Source of the DNA: Corynebacterium sp. p3-SID1241
GTDB lineage: Bacteria; Actinomycetota; Actinomycetes; Mycobacteriales; Mycobacteriaceae
Reading direction: 5' to 3'
Assembly: GCA_025144025.1 (NCBI GenBank)
Contig: JALXWS010000006.1
Span: 42,606-106,605 of the forward strand
DNA: 64,000 nt
A program made the position numbers and the translations under genes. Shown here in pieces: positions 37,786 through 47,700 of the stretch. The notes under the pieces are model-generated. The model was not told the DNA's origin. It searched no databases and was given only the letters and a program-made list of their open reading frames with translations. Positions within the stretch are counted from its first letter, which is position 1; every line of letters starts with the position of its first letter.

Positions 37786-38960
37786 GCCTGGAAGACTGGG
37801 CATTCAGTTCTAATGCTTCGTGGTGTGAGCGTGGTCTGGAAAGAACCGAAAGGGTCATTAGCGGTAGTCAAAGTCCGCGCACCGTGGCCGATGGACGTGA
37901 AGTGCTGCTTGCGGGATCGTCTGACTACCTGGGGCTCGGGACGAATCGCGCGCTTGCCAACGCGGCCCACGAAGCAACGCTGCGCGCCGGGGTGGGGTCG
38001 GGAGGATCGCGTCTGACTACGGGCACGAGTGACTATCACGTCGCGCTCGAGCGTGATGTGGCTGGGTTTGTCGGTGCGCCGGCAGCGCTCGTGTTCGGTT
38101 CGGGTTACCACGCCAACATGGGAGTAATCCCTGCGCTTGCTGCAGCTGCGCGAGATTGTGGCGAGAGGCTTTCTATTTTCTCTGACGCTGATAATCATGC
38201 GAGCATCATCGACGGCATCCGGCTGGCCAAGTCGAGCTATCAAGGGGTCCGATCATCTGTTTATTCGCACCTCGACGTGAAAACCTTAGAAGAGCAGCTT
38301 GCTGCCGATGCATCGGAGCGCCGATTGATTGTGAGTGACGGCGTATTTTCCATGTCTGGCGAGCTTGCGAATCTCCATGCGCTTCAGGAACTTGCTCAGG
38401 ATTACAACGCCTGGTTGATGATCGATGATGCGCACGGGATCGGCACACTTGGCAGAAATGGACGCGGCGTTTGTGAGCATTTTGATTTGCCCTTGCCGGA
38501 TATCTATATCGGTACCACGAGCAAAGCCTTAGGGGTGGCGGGCGCTTTCGTTTCGGGCAGTGAGCCACTTATCGAGCTATGCCGCCAACGCTGCCGCAGC
38601 TATGTCTTCTCAACGTCCATGCCGCCATCGCAGGCGGCTGCTCTTAGTGCGGGGTTAGCTCTCGTTCCTTCGCGAGTGCAACGGCTTGCCCGCGTCGTGC
38701 ACAACCTTCGGCAGCGTCTGCGGGCGAACGGATGGAAAGTGGTGGACTCGCCCGCGCCTATTATCGTCTTGCCGGTAGGCGCTGAGAACGCAGCTATGGA
38801 GTGTGCGGCACAGGCGGCTGAAAGGGGAGTAATTGTTTCTCCGATCCGCTATCCGTCGGTACCGCTCGGACAGGCATTGCTAAGACTTACGGCTCATGCC
38901 GACTACTCCGAGGATGATATTGCGCTCATTGTCGATGCAATAGGCCCCGTGCCTCAATAA
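37782..38960 (+). CDS. bioF: 8-amino-7-oxononanoate synthase
   Basis: A 392-residue PLP enzyme of the alpha-oxoamine synthase family that condenses pimeloyl-CoA with alanine. The PLP lysine is Lys248 in GTTSKALGVAGAF. Other family motifs are SSDYLGLGTNRA, GSGGSRLTTGTSDYH, DADNHASIIDGIR and MIDDAHGIGTLG. ATG 37782 overlaps the bioW stop. With BioW it makes the substrate for BioA-BioD-BioB, which must be encoded elsewhere. Confidence 0.93.
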   Translation: MSLEDWAFSSNASWCERGLERTERVISGSQSPRTVADGREVLLAGSSDYLGLGTNRALANAAHEATLRAGVGSGGSRLTTGTSDYHVALERDVAGFVGAPAALVFGSGYHANMGVIPALAAAARDCGERLSIFSDADNHASIIDGIRLAKSSYQGVRSSVYSHLDVKTLEEQLAADASERRLIVSDGVFSMSGELANLHALQELAQDYNAWLMIDDAHGIGTLGRNGRGVCEHFDLPLPDIYIGTTSKALGVAGAFVSGSEPLIELCRQRCRSYVFSTSMPPSQAAALSAGLALVPSRVQRLARVVHNLRQRLRANGWKVVDSPAPIIVLPVGAENAAMECAAQAAERGVIVSPIRYPSVPLGQALLRLTAHADYSEDDIALIVDAIGPVPQ

Positions 38961-39400
38961 CGAGACCGCGGCGCTCACCACAAAGTAACCATCACGATGA
39001 GAGTTAGTTTCATCAGTGCTGCCTGCCAGATGATGTGATGGCCGGAGGCACTAAACCCTGGGGCGGTGAAGATGTTGACGAATTGCGTGGTCAGCAATGC
39101 TACGACTATTGCGGAAAAGCGATGGCGCAGACGGCGTGGAAGAGGAAGGAAAGTTGCGTGAAGCCTGGCGTCTTGCGCTCACGCACCACGGATTTCACGA
39201 GAGGGACGGTGCCTGAAAGTACAACGCTAGGAACGCGAAGCTGAGTCAGGCCCTGCTATCGTCTCTTTCGCCTCGAGCACTCGGTCGTGCAGCTTCACGA
39301 ATTCTCTCTGCTGTTCACGACTGAGCGGATATGGGTTCTCTTTGAGCCATTGCAGCCCCTCAGGGGTGATTTGTGTGACCGCGCGCTCTACGAGAGTGTC
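38961..39400 (-). other. gene-poor stretch with reading-frame fragments
   Basis: No intact gene is seen. On the minus strand, sequence ending at 38975-38977 encodes a stretch with two hydrophobic segments (FSAIVVALLTTQFVNIFTAPG and AALMKLTLIVMVTLW) but only by crossing a frameshift, so it may be the end of a decayed membrane protein. A second minus-strand open stretch, 39227-39400, reads TQITPEGLQWLKENPYPLSREQQREF and ends with TAG; it has no start and looks like the C-terminal piece of a larger gene. I cannot assign either. Confidence 0.45.
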
Positions 39401-39402
39401 TG

Positions 39403-39525
39403 ATGAGTGGATTCAGCAGAAACGTTACATATCGTTGCCGCCTAGAGCAGACCAAGGCGTTGATCACAGCTAAAGTCATCGACGCCGACACCACCACCCC
39501 GGCAGGCAAGGAGATTGCAGCCTAA
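39403..39525 (+). pseudogene. short ORF fragment before the transposase remnant
   Basis: Forty codons from ATG 39403 to TAA, ending with ITAKVIDADTTTPAGKEIAA. No family was recognised. It abuts the minus-strand fragment on its left and lies 100 bases before the transposase tail. It is probably a broken end of a mobile-element gene, and I do not claim expression. Confidence 0.3.
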
Positions 39526-39625
39526 TGACCAACCACACCCAGGCCCGTGCCGGACGCGATCCCTGCTAACAGATCACCGACGATTCGAAAGAATTCATAC
39601 ACCACCTACGCGGACTTGACCGGGT

Positions 39626-39822
39626 TGGTTCCAGCAGATCTATCGCACACACCGCCCTATGGTTGAACGCTTCATCGCATGGCTAACTCGCGGAGTGAGG
39701 CGTTTGCGCTACATCGTCACCGTCAAAACGATGCGTGGCTTCATCTGAGAGCCACCGCGCTAAACCTCAACTGGCTCCTGGTCTTAGGACTCACCCGCAC
39801 CCAGAACGGGGTTGGGCACTAA
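39626..39822 (+). pseudogene. transposase C-terminal remnant with a frameshift
   Basis: The frame starting at 39626 reads WFQQIYRTHRPMVERFIAWLTRGVRRLRY, a DDE-transposase tail of the kind with RPxVERFxAWL and RRLRYRG, then breaks near 39710-39728. The tail resumes in the next frame as NDAWLHLRATALNLNWLLVLGLT, ending in TAA at 39820-39822. The N-terminal part of the enzyme is missing. It marks an old insertion sequence at the left side of the defense-type island. Confidence 0.7.
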
Positions 39823-40063
39823 ACCCATAATCGGCTCACTAAAGCCACAAGTTCAGCCCGAGCCCGGCAAAAAAGGGGCAACCAACAGGCATAACCCACG
39901 CCCCAGCCCGGATGCGATATCCCTAACCCGAACAGAAGACCCTCAACCCGAAACGGGCCTTGTCCCGAACAAATGCCGGAACAAGACCCATCACAACCAA
40001 TTCTTCAGCAGTCTCCTAGGCTAACCTCACAAGACGTTGTTCTTGCCTTGAACAGAGAGGTGT
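39823..40063. other. non-coding stretch between the transposase remnant and the island operon
   Basis: No gene is seen. The sequence is rich in CCCGAGCCCGG and CCCGAAC type runs. It presumably contains the old element end and the transcription stop of the minus-strand operon, but I find no convincing hairpin. Confidence 0.3.
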
Positions 40064-42241
40064 CTATGATCGTGGGGCAATCAGGAAGGTAGTGACTTTA
40101 AGTTCAAGCCCCTCGGCGCGAAGTCGAGTCAGAAGATTTAATAGCGACAGTGCTGACAAAAGGGGCAGCTTAGGAATCCCGCCATCGTTAAAATTCGACT
40201 CTTTGAGACCGATAATTAGGCAGACGCGCGAAATCTTAATACGATTTCCTCTTATGAACTTGACGTTGTGTTCTGCTCGGGGTTCATCTTCGTTTGTATA
40301 TTCATCAACCGAAGCGGCTGAGTCCGTGGCTGGGGTATGGCTTGGTGGCTTGTTGGCCGCTTTTGATTCTTCTTCTTCCACTTTAGTTATAAAATTTTCC
40401 TGCGCGGACTGATCGTGAAGGAGCATTGTTGTTGAGTGCAGTGCCTGAGCACACAAGTGGCTAATTGCTGGGCTGCGGCTGAAATGCTTTGTGTGGATAA
40501 AAGTACCGTCTTTTAGAATAAGATCTGCAGGTTCGAATTGGTCGCTACTCAGCAAGTCGGTATTTTGGGCTGGATCGTCATTGTTTATAATCCCCCCAAT
40601 CGTCTTCTTGTCCAATAGCAAAGAAAACTTATCGAATTCTGCATTGAATTCTGCATCAAGCTGGCTATTGAAATAACCTTCGTCTTTTTTGATATGTTTG
40701 GATTGTTTCTCTTCGGAAGACGATTGGCTTGTGTCATTTTTTTGCGAAGTGTCGGAAGTCGGGTCAGAATATTCCCACTTGATTCCGGCGACTTCTTTGG
40801 AGTCAAGCTGGCTGAATATCTCGTCGAATGGTACATAGGATTCAGCTAGCATCGAATCAATCTCAGCTAAAAAGTCCGCATTTATCGTGAACCATTCTCC
40901 GTTATGGAGAATACGCTTTTGGGGTGAATTGCCGTGCGGATGCACATTGGCTTCGAATGACATGAAGTCTAGGAGAGGGATGGATCTTATTAGCTCATCA
41001 TTATCGTCGATGAGCTGAATCCTCTCTTGCCTCAACTGGCTGAGGAGGTTGCCGGCCTCGTCTTCTCTCTCAGCTTCGAGTTCGGCGGAATCGGTTTCGA
41101 AATTCTCCCAATTAATTCCTGTAATTCTTTTGTCAATGTGCTCGAAGCAGTCCTCAATGGTGAGATTCGACTTTGTTGATTGATTGTTTTCGTCTAGGCG
41201 CGACGTGGTTGGGTCCGTAGGCGATTGGAACTTGAATCGAATGTTCTCGTGAAGGATGCCATCAGCTTCGAAAGGGAAGTCCAAGAGGACTTTTTCTCGG
41301 GTCGGAGAATCTGGTTCGTCTTCGTTGTTCTTAGCTGTGGTACTGGCATTGTTAATGCTCGGTGCGATTGCCTGCGCGAATTCAACGTTTAGTGCTGGGA
41401 CTTCTGATTCATCTACGCGGCTAAATCGATTCAACCACGAAGTCAGCGTAGGGTTGTCGACTCGTTTGTCGTTTCCTTTGATGTTCTCGAGTGCGTGGAT
41501 GAACTGAGCCAGTTCTGATTCGGACAATTGGGAGGACAGACGAAGCTGATTTGAACCTGAAACCCGCTGATACTCTTTTCCTGAAATTAACTCTATATTT
41601 CCACTGAAAGACCGTACTTGGTCCGCGATTGTACCAACCTTGTAGTCCCAGACGTTGGCGGCGTTCGGGTAAGTAATCCGGGTATTCCTCGGGTGAAGAG
41701 AGAGGGAAGATGTTGAAATAGAAACAATGTTGTTTTCTTCTAGCATCTGACTGGTTAGGTCTCGCCCGAAGTTTTTTACGATTAGCCCTTTCTTTAAGAA
41801 TTGGGATGCGTTTCCAAAGCAGATAGCCCAAGCAAAAGGCTCTTCTTTCTTTGAACTCGTAAATTTTGCTTCTAGAAGTAGAAAGCCAACTGGGCGTGTT
41901 CTTTTGGTTGAAATTCTGTTTCGGCGTGCTGAATTCGCATATTCCTGGAGGCCGAGCGCCCATTTTGGAGCTTTGTCAACCTTGATGTCTCCATAAAAAA
42001 CAAACGTTCGGCGTGGACTTTCGGGTGGTTGTGTGCTATCGAAGTAGGGATCTAATACATCTAGGCTTCTACCTGGTTCCAAAAGCGGCCATTGCTTGCA
42101 TTTTTCATGAATTCGCTTTTTGTTAAAGAGCGAGTAAAAATCGATGCCAAGATTCTCGCTTTCTGTACGGCTCGCTGTTCGCTTTGGCTTCTGTCTTTCA
42201 GCGTGCATTAAAAAGACAGACATCGGAATTTTGTCGGACAT
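40064..42241 (-). CDS. DUF6119 / TIGR04141-like sporadically distributed protein
   Basis: A 725-residue protein, last in the island operon. It resembles the sporadically distributed TIGR04141 (DUF6119) family. Residues about 105-215 have FLLLEAKF, then FAWAICFGNASQFL and ending near NVWDYKVGTIADQVRSF, the order seen in that family. Near 445 is ILHNGEWFTINADFL, and near 570-605 ADLILKDGTFIHTKHFSRSPAISHLCAQAL, matching the D-L-x-IHxKR and SHLxxQ pattern. Residues 470-550 are acidic and low complexity. The gene is clearly richer in A+T than its neighbours and has a weak ribosome site. Biochemical function is unknown; the family occurs in defense islands. It is 81 bases after the UvrD gene. Confidence 0.65.
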   Translation of the reverse strand: MSDKIPMSVFLMHAERQKPKRTASRTESENLGIDFYSLFNKKRIHEKCKQWPLLEPGRSLDVLDPYFDSTQPPESPRRTFVFYGDIKVDKAPKWALGLQEYANSARRNRISTKRTRPVGFLLLEAKFTSSKKEEPFAWAICFGNASQFLKKGLIVKNFGRDLTSQMLEENNIVSISTSSLSLHPRNTRITYPNAANVWDYKVGTIADQVRSFSGNIELISGKEYQRVSGSNQLRLSSQLSESELAQFIHALENIKGNDKRVDNPTLTSWLNRFSRVDESEVPALNVEFAQAIAPSINNASTTAKNNEDEPDSPTREKVLLDFPFEADGILHENIRFKFQSPTDPTTSRLDENNQSTKSNLTIEDCFEHIDKRITGINWENFETDSAELEAEREDEAGNLLSQLRQERIQLIDDNDELIRSIPLLDFMSFEANVHPHGNSPQKRILHNGEWFTINADFLAEIDSMLAESYVPFDEIFSQLDSKEVAGIKWEYSDPTSDTSQKNDTSQSSSEEKQSKHIKKDEGYFNSQLDAEFNAEFDKFSLLLDKKTIGGIINNDDPAQNTDLLSSDQFEPADLILKDGTFIHTKHFSRSPAISHLCAQALHSTTMLLHDQSAQENFITKVEEEESKAANKPPSHTPATDSAASVDEYTNEDEPRAEHNVKFIRGNRIKISRVCLIIGLKESNFNDGGIPKLPLLSALSLLNLLTRLRAEGLELKVTTFLIAPRS

Positions 42242-42322
42242 ATTGTTGCCTAAATTACAAAGGGCTGTGAGAGTGTTTGCAGGGGAGATTTTAGATTTCG
42301 GGTGAATCGAATTGACGTTTGG

Positions 42323-44689
42323 TTAATTTACACATGGTAGCAATTCCGACGGTTCCGGTCCTGTCGTAATCACTAGCTCCTCACGCGCACGCGACGACGC
42401 GACATAGAGGAGCGCACGCTCGCGCTGGATGGCGGCCTCGCGGTCGGCCTCGCCGAGACCGTTGGTCACATAGGACAGCGGCAGTGCCTTCTTGTCCACA
42501 TTGAACAGGATGACGTCGTTGAACTCCATGCCCTTGGCGTTGTGCATGGTGAGCACGCGCACGTCGGCGTTGTTAGTCTGGCGGCTGGAGGACGCCTCGA
42601 CCCCGCGTTCATTGAGTCCCGTCACGGCCTGGTCGACGGCACGGCCAGTGCGCGTGAGGACGCCAATGACAGGGCGGGATTGCTCGGCTTCCTCGGCGCG
42701 CTTCTGCCAAGCCTTGATCGCGGCAGCGGCGGCATCGAGTTGGGAACTCGTGTCATCGAAGTTGAGAACCTGCGGCTCCGGACCGGTTGTAGAAGAGCGC
42801 TGGAATGCTTCGCTGTCGTTCGCCGCGTCGGAGTCGACCCAGTTCGTGCCTTCGAGGCTGCGCAGCGCGAAGTGGAGATTCTCACGCGTCGTGCGGTAGT
42901 TCTTAGTTAGCTTGCGGCTGGCCTTGCCACGGGTGTTGATGCCGTAATGCGAGAGGACTACAGGGTTGCGATAGATGCGCTGGTGGGCATCTTCGGCCAG
43001 GAAGATGTCGTTGGGGCCCGCGGTAGTCGCGGCGCGCAGGAAACGCCAGTGGCCGGCGTGGAAGTCCTGAGCCTCGTCGACGAGGGTGTGTGTGAACAGG
43101 GGCTCGCCGGAGGCCTCGACAATCTCAGCGGCGACGGCGGCGCGGCCGGCGAAGGACACGGACTTCTCCAGGAGGCAGGCACGGCGGAAGGCCTCGATGA
43201 CCTTCCACACGCGGGCGCGCTCGCCGCGGTTAAGCGGGGTGCTACGGCCGGGGCGTGCGACCTTGCGGTATTCGGCGAGCGAGTTGATACCGGAGGTGAG
43301 CACGACTTGTTCGAACTCATCGTTGAGGAATGTGGGGTTGGCGATCTCCGGCTTGAGCTGACCGTCGTCGGCGAGGATGGCCATACGCCAGCGCTCGGCG
43401 AGCTCCTGGTCGCCCACGGTGGAGTTGCGTATGGAGCCCTCGGCGCCGAGCACGCGGGCTACGGCGGCGCGCTCCTCGGCTGCAGAGGCATTCTTAAGCA
43501 CCGAGGTGACCACAGAGTCGATGCCCGCGATCCACAATCCTGGCTCACCCGGATCGGCGGCCTCCTCGTAGTACGGGTTCTTGAGGTTCATCTGCTGCTT
43601 GAGCGCTTCGGCGAGCGCACGCGTGTAGGTCGTGAGCAGCATCGGCGGCGTCGGTTTCTCCTCGGTGAGAAGTCGGTCCGCACGGTGGATGAGGACAACG
43701 GTCTTGCCCGTGCCTGCGCCGCCAGTGACCTTGCCGGAGCCGGTGTAGTTGCGGTCGACGAAGACCTTCTGCGTCGGATGGAGCCAGATCTTCCATTCGT
43801 CGAACGTGGAGGTATTGAGGACCTCCTGGAGCGGCTCGTCCTCCGCGATGATCTTGAACTCCATCTGCGCGGCTGGGTGGTTGAAGCCGGCGAGCAGGTT
43901 GGCGTAGTCGGTGGCGGTGTCCTCGCCCTCCGCAGTGGGTGCCTGCGGGGTTTCCTTACCCGTGGGCTTCGCCATTGTCTCGACCGTCGCCGTCCCCTCG
44001 GCGACGGCGTCATACGAAGGCTCGTCGTTGGTCAGACCCAGCTCCGCCTTAATGTCTGGGATGGGCATCTCGGCGACGAGGGCTTCGAGAGCATCGATCA
44101 TCCACTTCGGTTGACCACCGAGAGTGCCCGCAATGTCGTTCTCGTTAACGAGCGGCCAGAACAGCTCAAGCACGGTGCGGTTGAGGCGCAACTCCTCGGC
44201 GAGGTAATCCTGCGTGTAGCCGCGAGACTCGAGAAGGTCACCCAGCGTCTGTGGCTGGGATTGGGAGGCTGCCTGCTCGGCGGCGGCTTCTGCGGCCTGT
44301 TCGGCCTTAGTCAGAGAGTTGGGCTTGTCGGCGGCACGCGCGGCGTCGATATTCGCTTGGCTCTCGGTTAAGACATTAGTGACACCGATGACGGGGTCGT
44401 ATTCAAGGCGTTGGGTGCGTGCCATGGCGATGGCTTCATCATGATTGAACGTTCCGGTGTAGACGTACGTCGTCGGCAGACCTGGCGCGTGCAGCTTGAA
44501 CAAGCAAGCCCGGTACTTCTTATCGACGCGTGCGGTGCGGAAGCGCGGATCGAGAGAGTTGTTAATCGGCTCGATGTGCAGACCGCTCGTCGTGTCGTCC
44601 TTTTGCAGCTTTTCTAGGAACGCGTCGGTCTTGACGCGGATCTTGCTATCCGGCCCCAGGGTCTGGGCCTTGTAGATGATAATCGCCAT
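42323..44689 (-). CDS. UvrD/REP-like helicase with N-terminal RelE/ParE-like segment
   Basis: A 788-residue superfamily 1 helicase. Walker A is GGAGTGKT at about 325-332, motif II is VDEAQDF at about 536, then LTKNYRTTREN, and the end has VLTMHNAKGMEFNDVILF and RERALLYVASSRAREELVI. Residues 1-105 look like a RelE/ParE toxin fold: DAFLEKLQKDDTTSGLHIEPI, then DPRFRTARVDKKYRACLFKL, then GTFNHDEAIAMA. A charged, Ala-rich region (120-270) links the two. ATG 44689 has GAAAGAAG upstream, 15 bases from the DEAD helicase stop. In this operon it is probably a nucleic-acid-acting partner; toxin activity is not claimed. Confidence 0.82.
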   Translation of the reverse strand: MAIIIYKAQTLGPDSKIRVKTDAFLEKLQKDDTTSGLHIEPINNSLDPRFRTARVDKKYRACLFKLHAPGLPTTYVYTGTFNHDEAIAMARTQRLEYDPVIGVTNVLTESQANIDAARAADKPNSLTKAEQAAEAAAEQAASQSQPQTLGDLLESRGYTQDYLAEELRLNRTVLELFWPLVNENDIAGTLGGQPKWMIDALEALVAEMPIPDIKAELGLTNDEPSYDAVAEGTATVETMAKPTGKETPQAPTAEGEDTATDYANLLAGFNHPAAQMEFKIIAEDEPLQEVLNTSTFDEWKIWLHPTQKVFVDRNYTGSGKVTGGAGTGKTVVLIHRADRLLTEEKPTPPMLLTTYTRALAEALKQQMNLKNPYYEEAADPGEPGLWIAGIDSVVTSVLKNASAAEERAAVARVLGAEGSIRNSTVGDQELAERWRMAILADDGQLKPEIANPTFLNDEFEQVVLTSGINSLAEYRKVARPGRSTPLNRGERARVWKVIEAFRRACLLEKSVSFAGRAAVAAEIVEASGEPLFTHTLVDEAQDFHAGHWRFLRAATTAGPNDIFLAEDAHQRIYRNPVVLSHYGINTRGKASRKLTKNYRTTRENLHFALRSLEGTNWVDSDAANDSEAFQRSSTTGPEPQVLNFDDTSSQLDAAAAAIKAWQKRAEEAEQSRPVIGVLTRTGRAVDQAVTGLNERGVEASSSRQTNNADVRVLTMHNAKGMEFNDVILFNVDKKALPLSYVTNGLGEADREAAIQRERALLYVASSRAREELVITTGPEPSELLPCVN

Positions 44690-44704
44690 GAGCTTCTTTC
44701 GGTC

Positions 44705-47700
44705 TTAGTCGCGTGCAGTTAGTTCGGTGGGCAGGGTATCGGCGGACACGTCCGCGGCAGCGAGTGCCGTCCACCCCGCGTCGCGGAGCGTGGCGGCGTC
44801 ATCCTCGTCGTAACAGACGGCCACCTTGGCCGAGGGCCACGCCACGATAGGGGCGATGCCTTCGATCTCGTTGCCGTCAGGGTCGAAGTCGGTTCGCACG
44901 GCGGCGGCGTGCAGGATGGCCACGACAGGCAGTGCCTCGTCGTCGCCGTCGAGCGCTTCGGCAAGTTCGTCCCACGCCGCGGCATCCGGGTCGGCAGGAA
45001 CGGACGCGGTGCTGCCAGACGCAGACGGAGGGGCGGACAGAGTTTCACCCGCAGGAGACGCCTCCGGGTCAGGCTCTGGTGTTGGAGCATCTGCCGGGGT
45101 GTCCGTCAGGTCCTCGTCCAGCTCGTCGAAGAGGGACATCGACATGCCTTCGATGGTTACGCCTAGCTTCGCGCCAGCACCCATAAGCGACGACAGTTGG
45201 AGGAAGAGCGCCCACTCGCGCTTGCGGGCCTCGGCGGTCGGCATAGTGTCCAGATCTCCTAGCGAGAGGATGGGCCTATCCACGCTGCCGCCCAAGGTAA
45301 GCAGCTGGCTAAAGCGGCCGCGCATACGGCGGTGTGCCGCCTTGGCCATAAAGGACGTGAGAGCTGAGACGTTTCGCCAGTATTTCCGGGAGGGGTTTTC
45401 CAGGAAGGTAAGCATCTGCGTCATGGGGGAACGCTGCAGTAGCGTTGCCATTGTTGAGTCGATGGACAGGCTGTCATCGTTGCGGTGGATGAGCGCAATG
45501 AGCTTGTCTTGAATGCCCGCGAGATACCAGTTCGGAGCGCGTAGGGCCGTGGACTCTTGCTCCGCTTCGTAGGCCTCCAAGTCGTCCCACGTGAGCGACC
45601 ACACGGTGATGCCCTCGTCGCGCAGGCGCTGGCGCTTGGCATGATCGTCTGCGACTCGGTTATTGCGCTCCGAGGCGTGGTAAGTGTAGCCGTCTAGGTA
45701 GACCGCCACCGCGTTGTCGGCGGTATCGGCACGCTCGAAATAGAAGTCAGGGATGGTGCCATACATGAACTGCTGCGGACGCATGGTCCACGGGGCCGTA
45801 TCCGGCGAGGTACGGAACGTCAGCGTCGACGAGTGCGTGGAGTCCGCAGTCTCCCGAACGTTCTTGTCCTTCTTCTCGGCATATGCACGGATGAGCTTGC
45901 GGAACTTGAGCTCAAGCTCCGACTCGCTTGACGTGCGCGGCGCCTGCGTTTGCGTCGACCAGGAGTCCAGGGGCTGCGTCTCCTCGTCTGGGTGCAGGCT
46001 ATCTGCGAGGAGTTTGAGCAACGCGGACTCCGCCGCTTGGCGCGAGACATCGGGCAGCTTGAGTCCCTGGGTATAGGGAAGCAGACAGTTGGGGCAGCAC
46101 TGGCGTGCGCCGTCATGGCAATCGCAGGAGGAGATCTTCTTCCACGCGGCGAGGAGAAGCTCGCGCACGGGCTCCGGCTCGCTAAATTGCGTGAGGTAGC
46201 CGGTACCGCCCGGCACCTGGTCATGCAGGACGAGTACGTCGCGCCGGGCGCCCTGTACCTCAACCCGGGCGTTGGCCACGGACAGGTGGTCGGGGTCGCC
46301 GCCCAGGCGCTCCTTAAAGCCCATGCGAATGGCTGCAGTTAGGCTCGGGATGGCGAGCGAGTCGCTGCCGCTGAGCAGTTCCGGCAGGAAAAGGAACACG
46401 CCCTGGGTATCGAGCACGCGGCCTAGTGCCAGCAGAGAGGAGTCTTCCTCCGGCTCATTGCGCACCGAACACCACGGACGGTGGTCAAAGCGCGAGTTGC
46501 TACCCGCCGTTGAGTCGATGTGTCCACACTTCGAACACACGCGGAACAGCGGGACCATGACCTCGCGGCCACCCAGGTAACGCGTCTCGCCCTGGCCGCG
46601 GCCCAGGTTGAGCCACCGCAGCTGCAGTCGCGGCAGGTACTGCGCGCCAAAGCCCGTCGAGGCGGTAAACCACGCGGGATCGCGTTGGTCCTTGGGCGCC
46701 ACACACGTCATGACGCTGCGGAACTGCATCTGCGTGCGGCTGTCTCGGTTATCGGAGATCGTCGCACGCGACTTATCCACGTCGGCGGAGACGCGACGCA
46801 TGCGCACGACGGGCAGGCGCTGTCCCATATCCGTAAAGCCGGACGCGCCGCACTCGGGGCAGGCGTGCGGGGTCTTCGACTCGCCGACGACCTCTTCCAT
46901 ATACGAGCACTCCGGGCACAGGCGCCAGGTCTCGATATTGGACGAGTCATTGCCCAAGTCCACGGAGTCGACCTTGACGGCCAGCCCCTGCGCGTAGAAC
47001 GTCGCGCCGGGCGCGAGCTCATGGAGAGCCGAGGACACGCCGCGTTGATAAGACCGGGACTCGGTATCGAACTCCACGCTATCGGGCTTTTGTGAGGAGA
47101 CGTTGATGGTCAGCTCCACCGAGTCATCGAGCAGGGAGAAGTTGGGGAGCAGTCCGTAGCGCTCCATGGAGGAGACCCAGTGTTCGCCAAAGATCTCGTT
47201 GCGCAGGCGGTGGCCAATAGCCTTGCGCGCCGCCGTGACCTCACGCACCTGTTCTTTGAGCTGCTCGTCGCCCGAGGACGTCAGCTCACGCTTCTGGAGC
47301 TTCTCCAACTCGTCGTCGAGGTAGTTCTTCCGCTCGAGCAACGTGGCCTTCTCCATGACCCACCGTGTCTGCGCGGCACTCAGCGCCGCAGCCAAACCGT
47401 CGGGGGACAGCGCCCACTCGCGCAGGCGAGCCAGGTCGGACTCTGAGAGCTGCGCCGCCACCGACGCACTGAAGTCGTCGAGTGTCTCTGGTACTAAGTC
47501 GTCGAGTGAGTCGAGTAGTGTGCTGATAATTCCCGTGTGTTCCTGGAATACATCGTCCGAGTGAGGCTTCTCCTTTTGGGAGAGTACCCACTCCTCGTTG
47601 TTGCGGCGCTTGCGGTCGGTAAGGACCTCGAGCAGGTGTGCAATGAACTGGCGGCGCAGGATATCGACCGCGGATAGGTACGCCGCTGGGGGAGTGACCG

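Noticed and set aside
39035-39244. Plus-strand frame of 69 codons after bioF
   Set aside because: Cys/Trp-rich with no ribosome site or similarity; the minus strand here has more protein-like fragments.
42947-44371. Long open frame (474 codons) on the plus strand over the UvrD gene
   Set aside because: It is the antisense frame of a G+C-rich gene; composition is Gly/Arg/Val rich without motifs, while the minus strand has clear helicase motifs.
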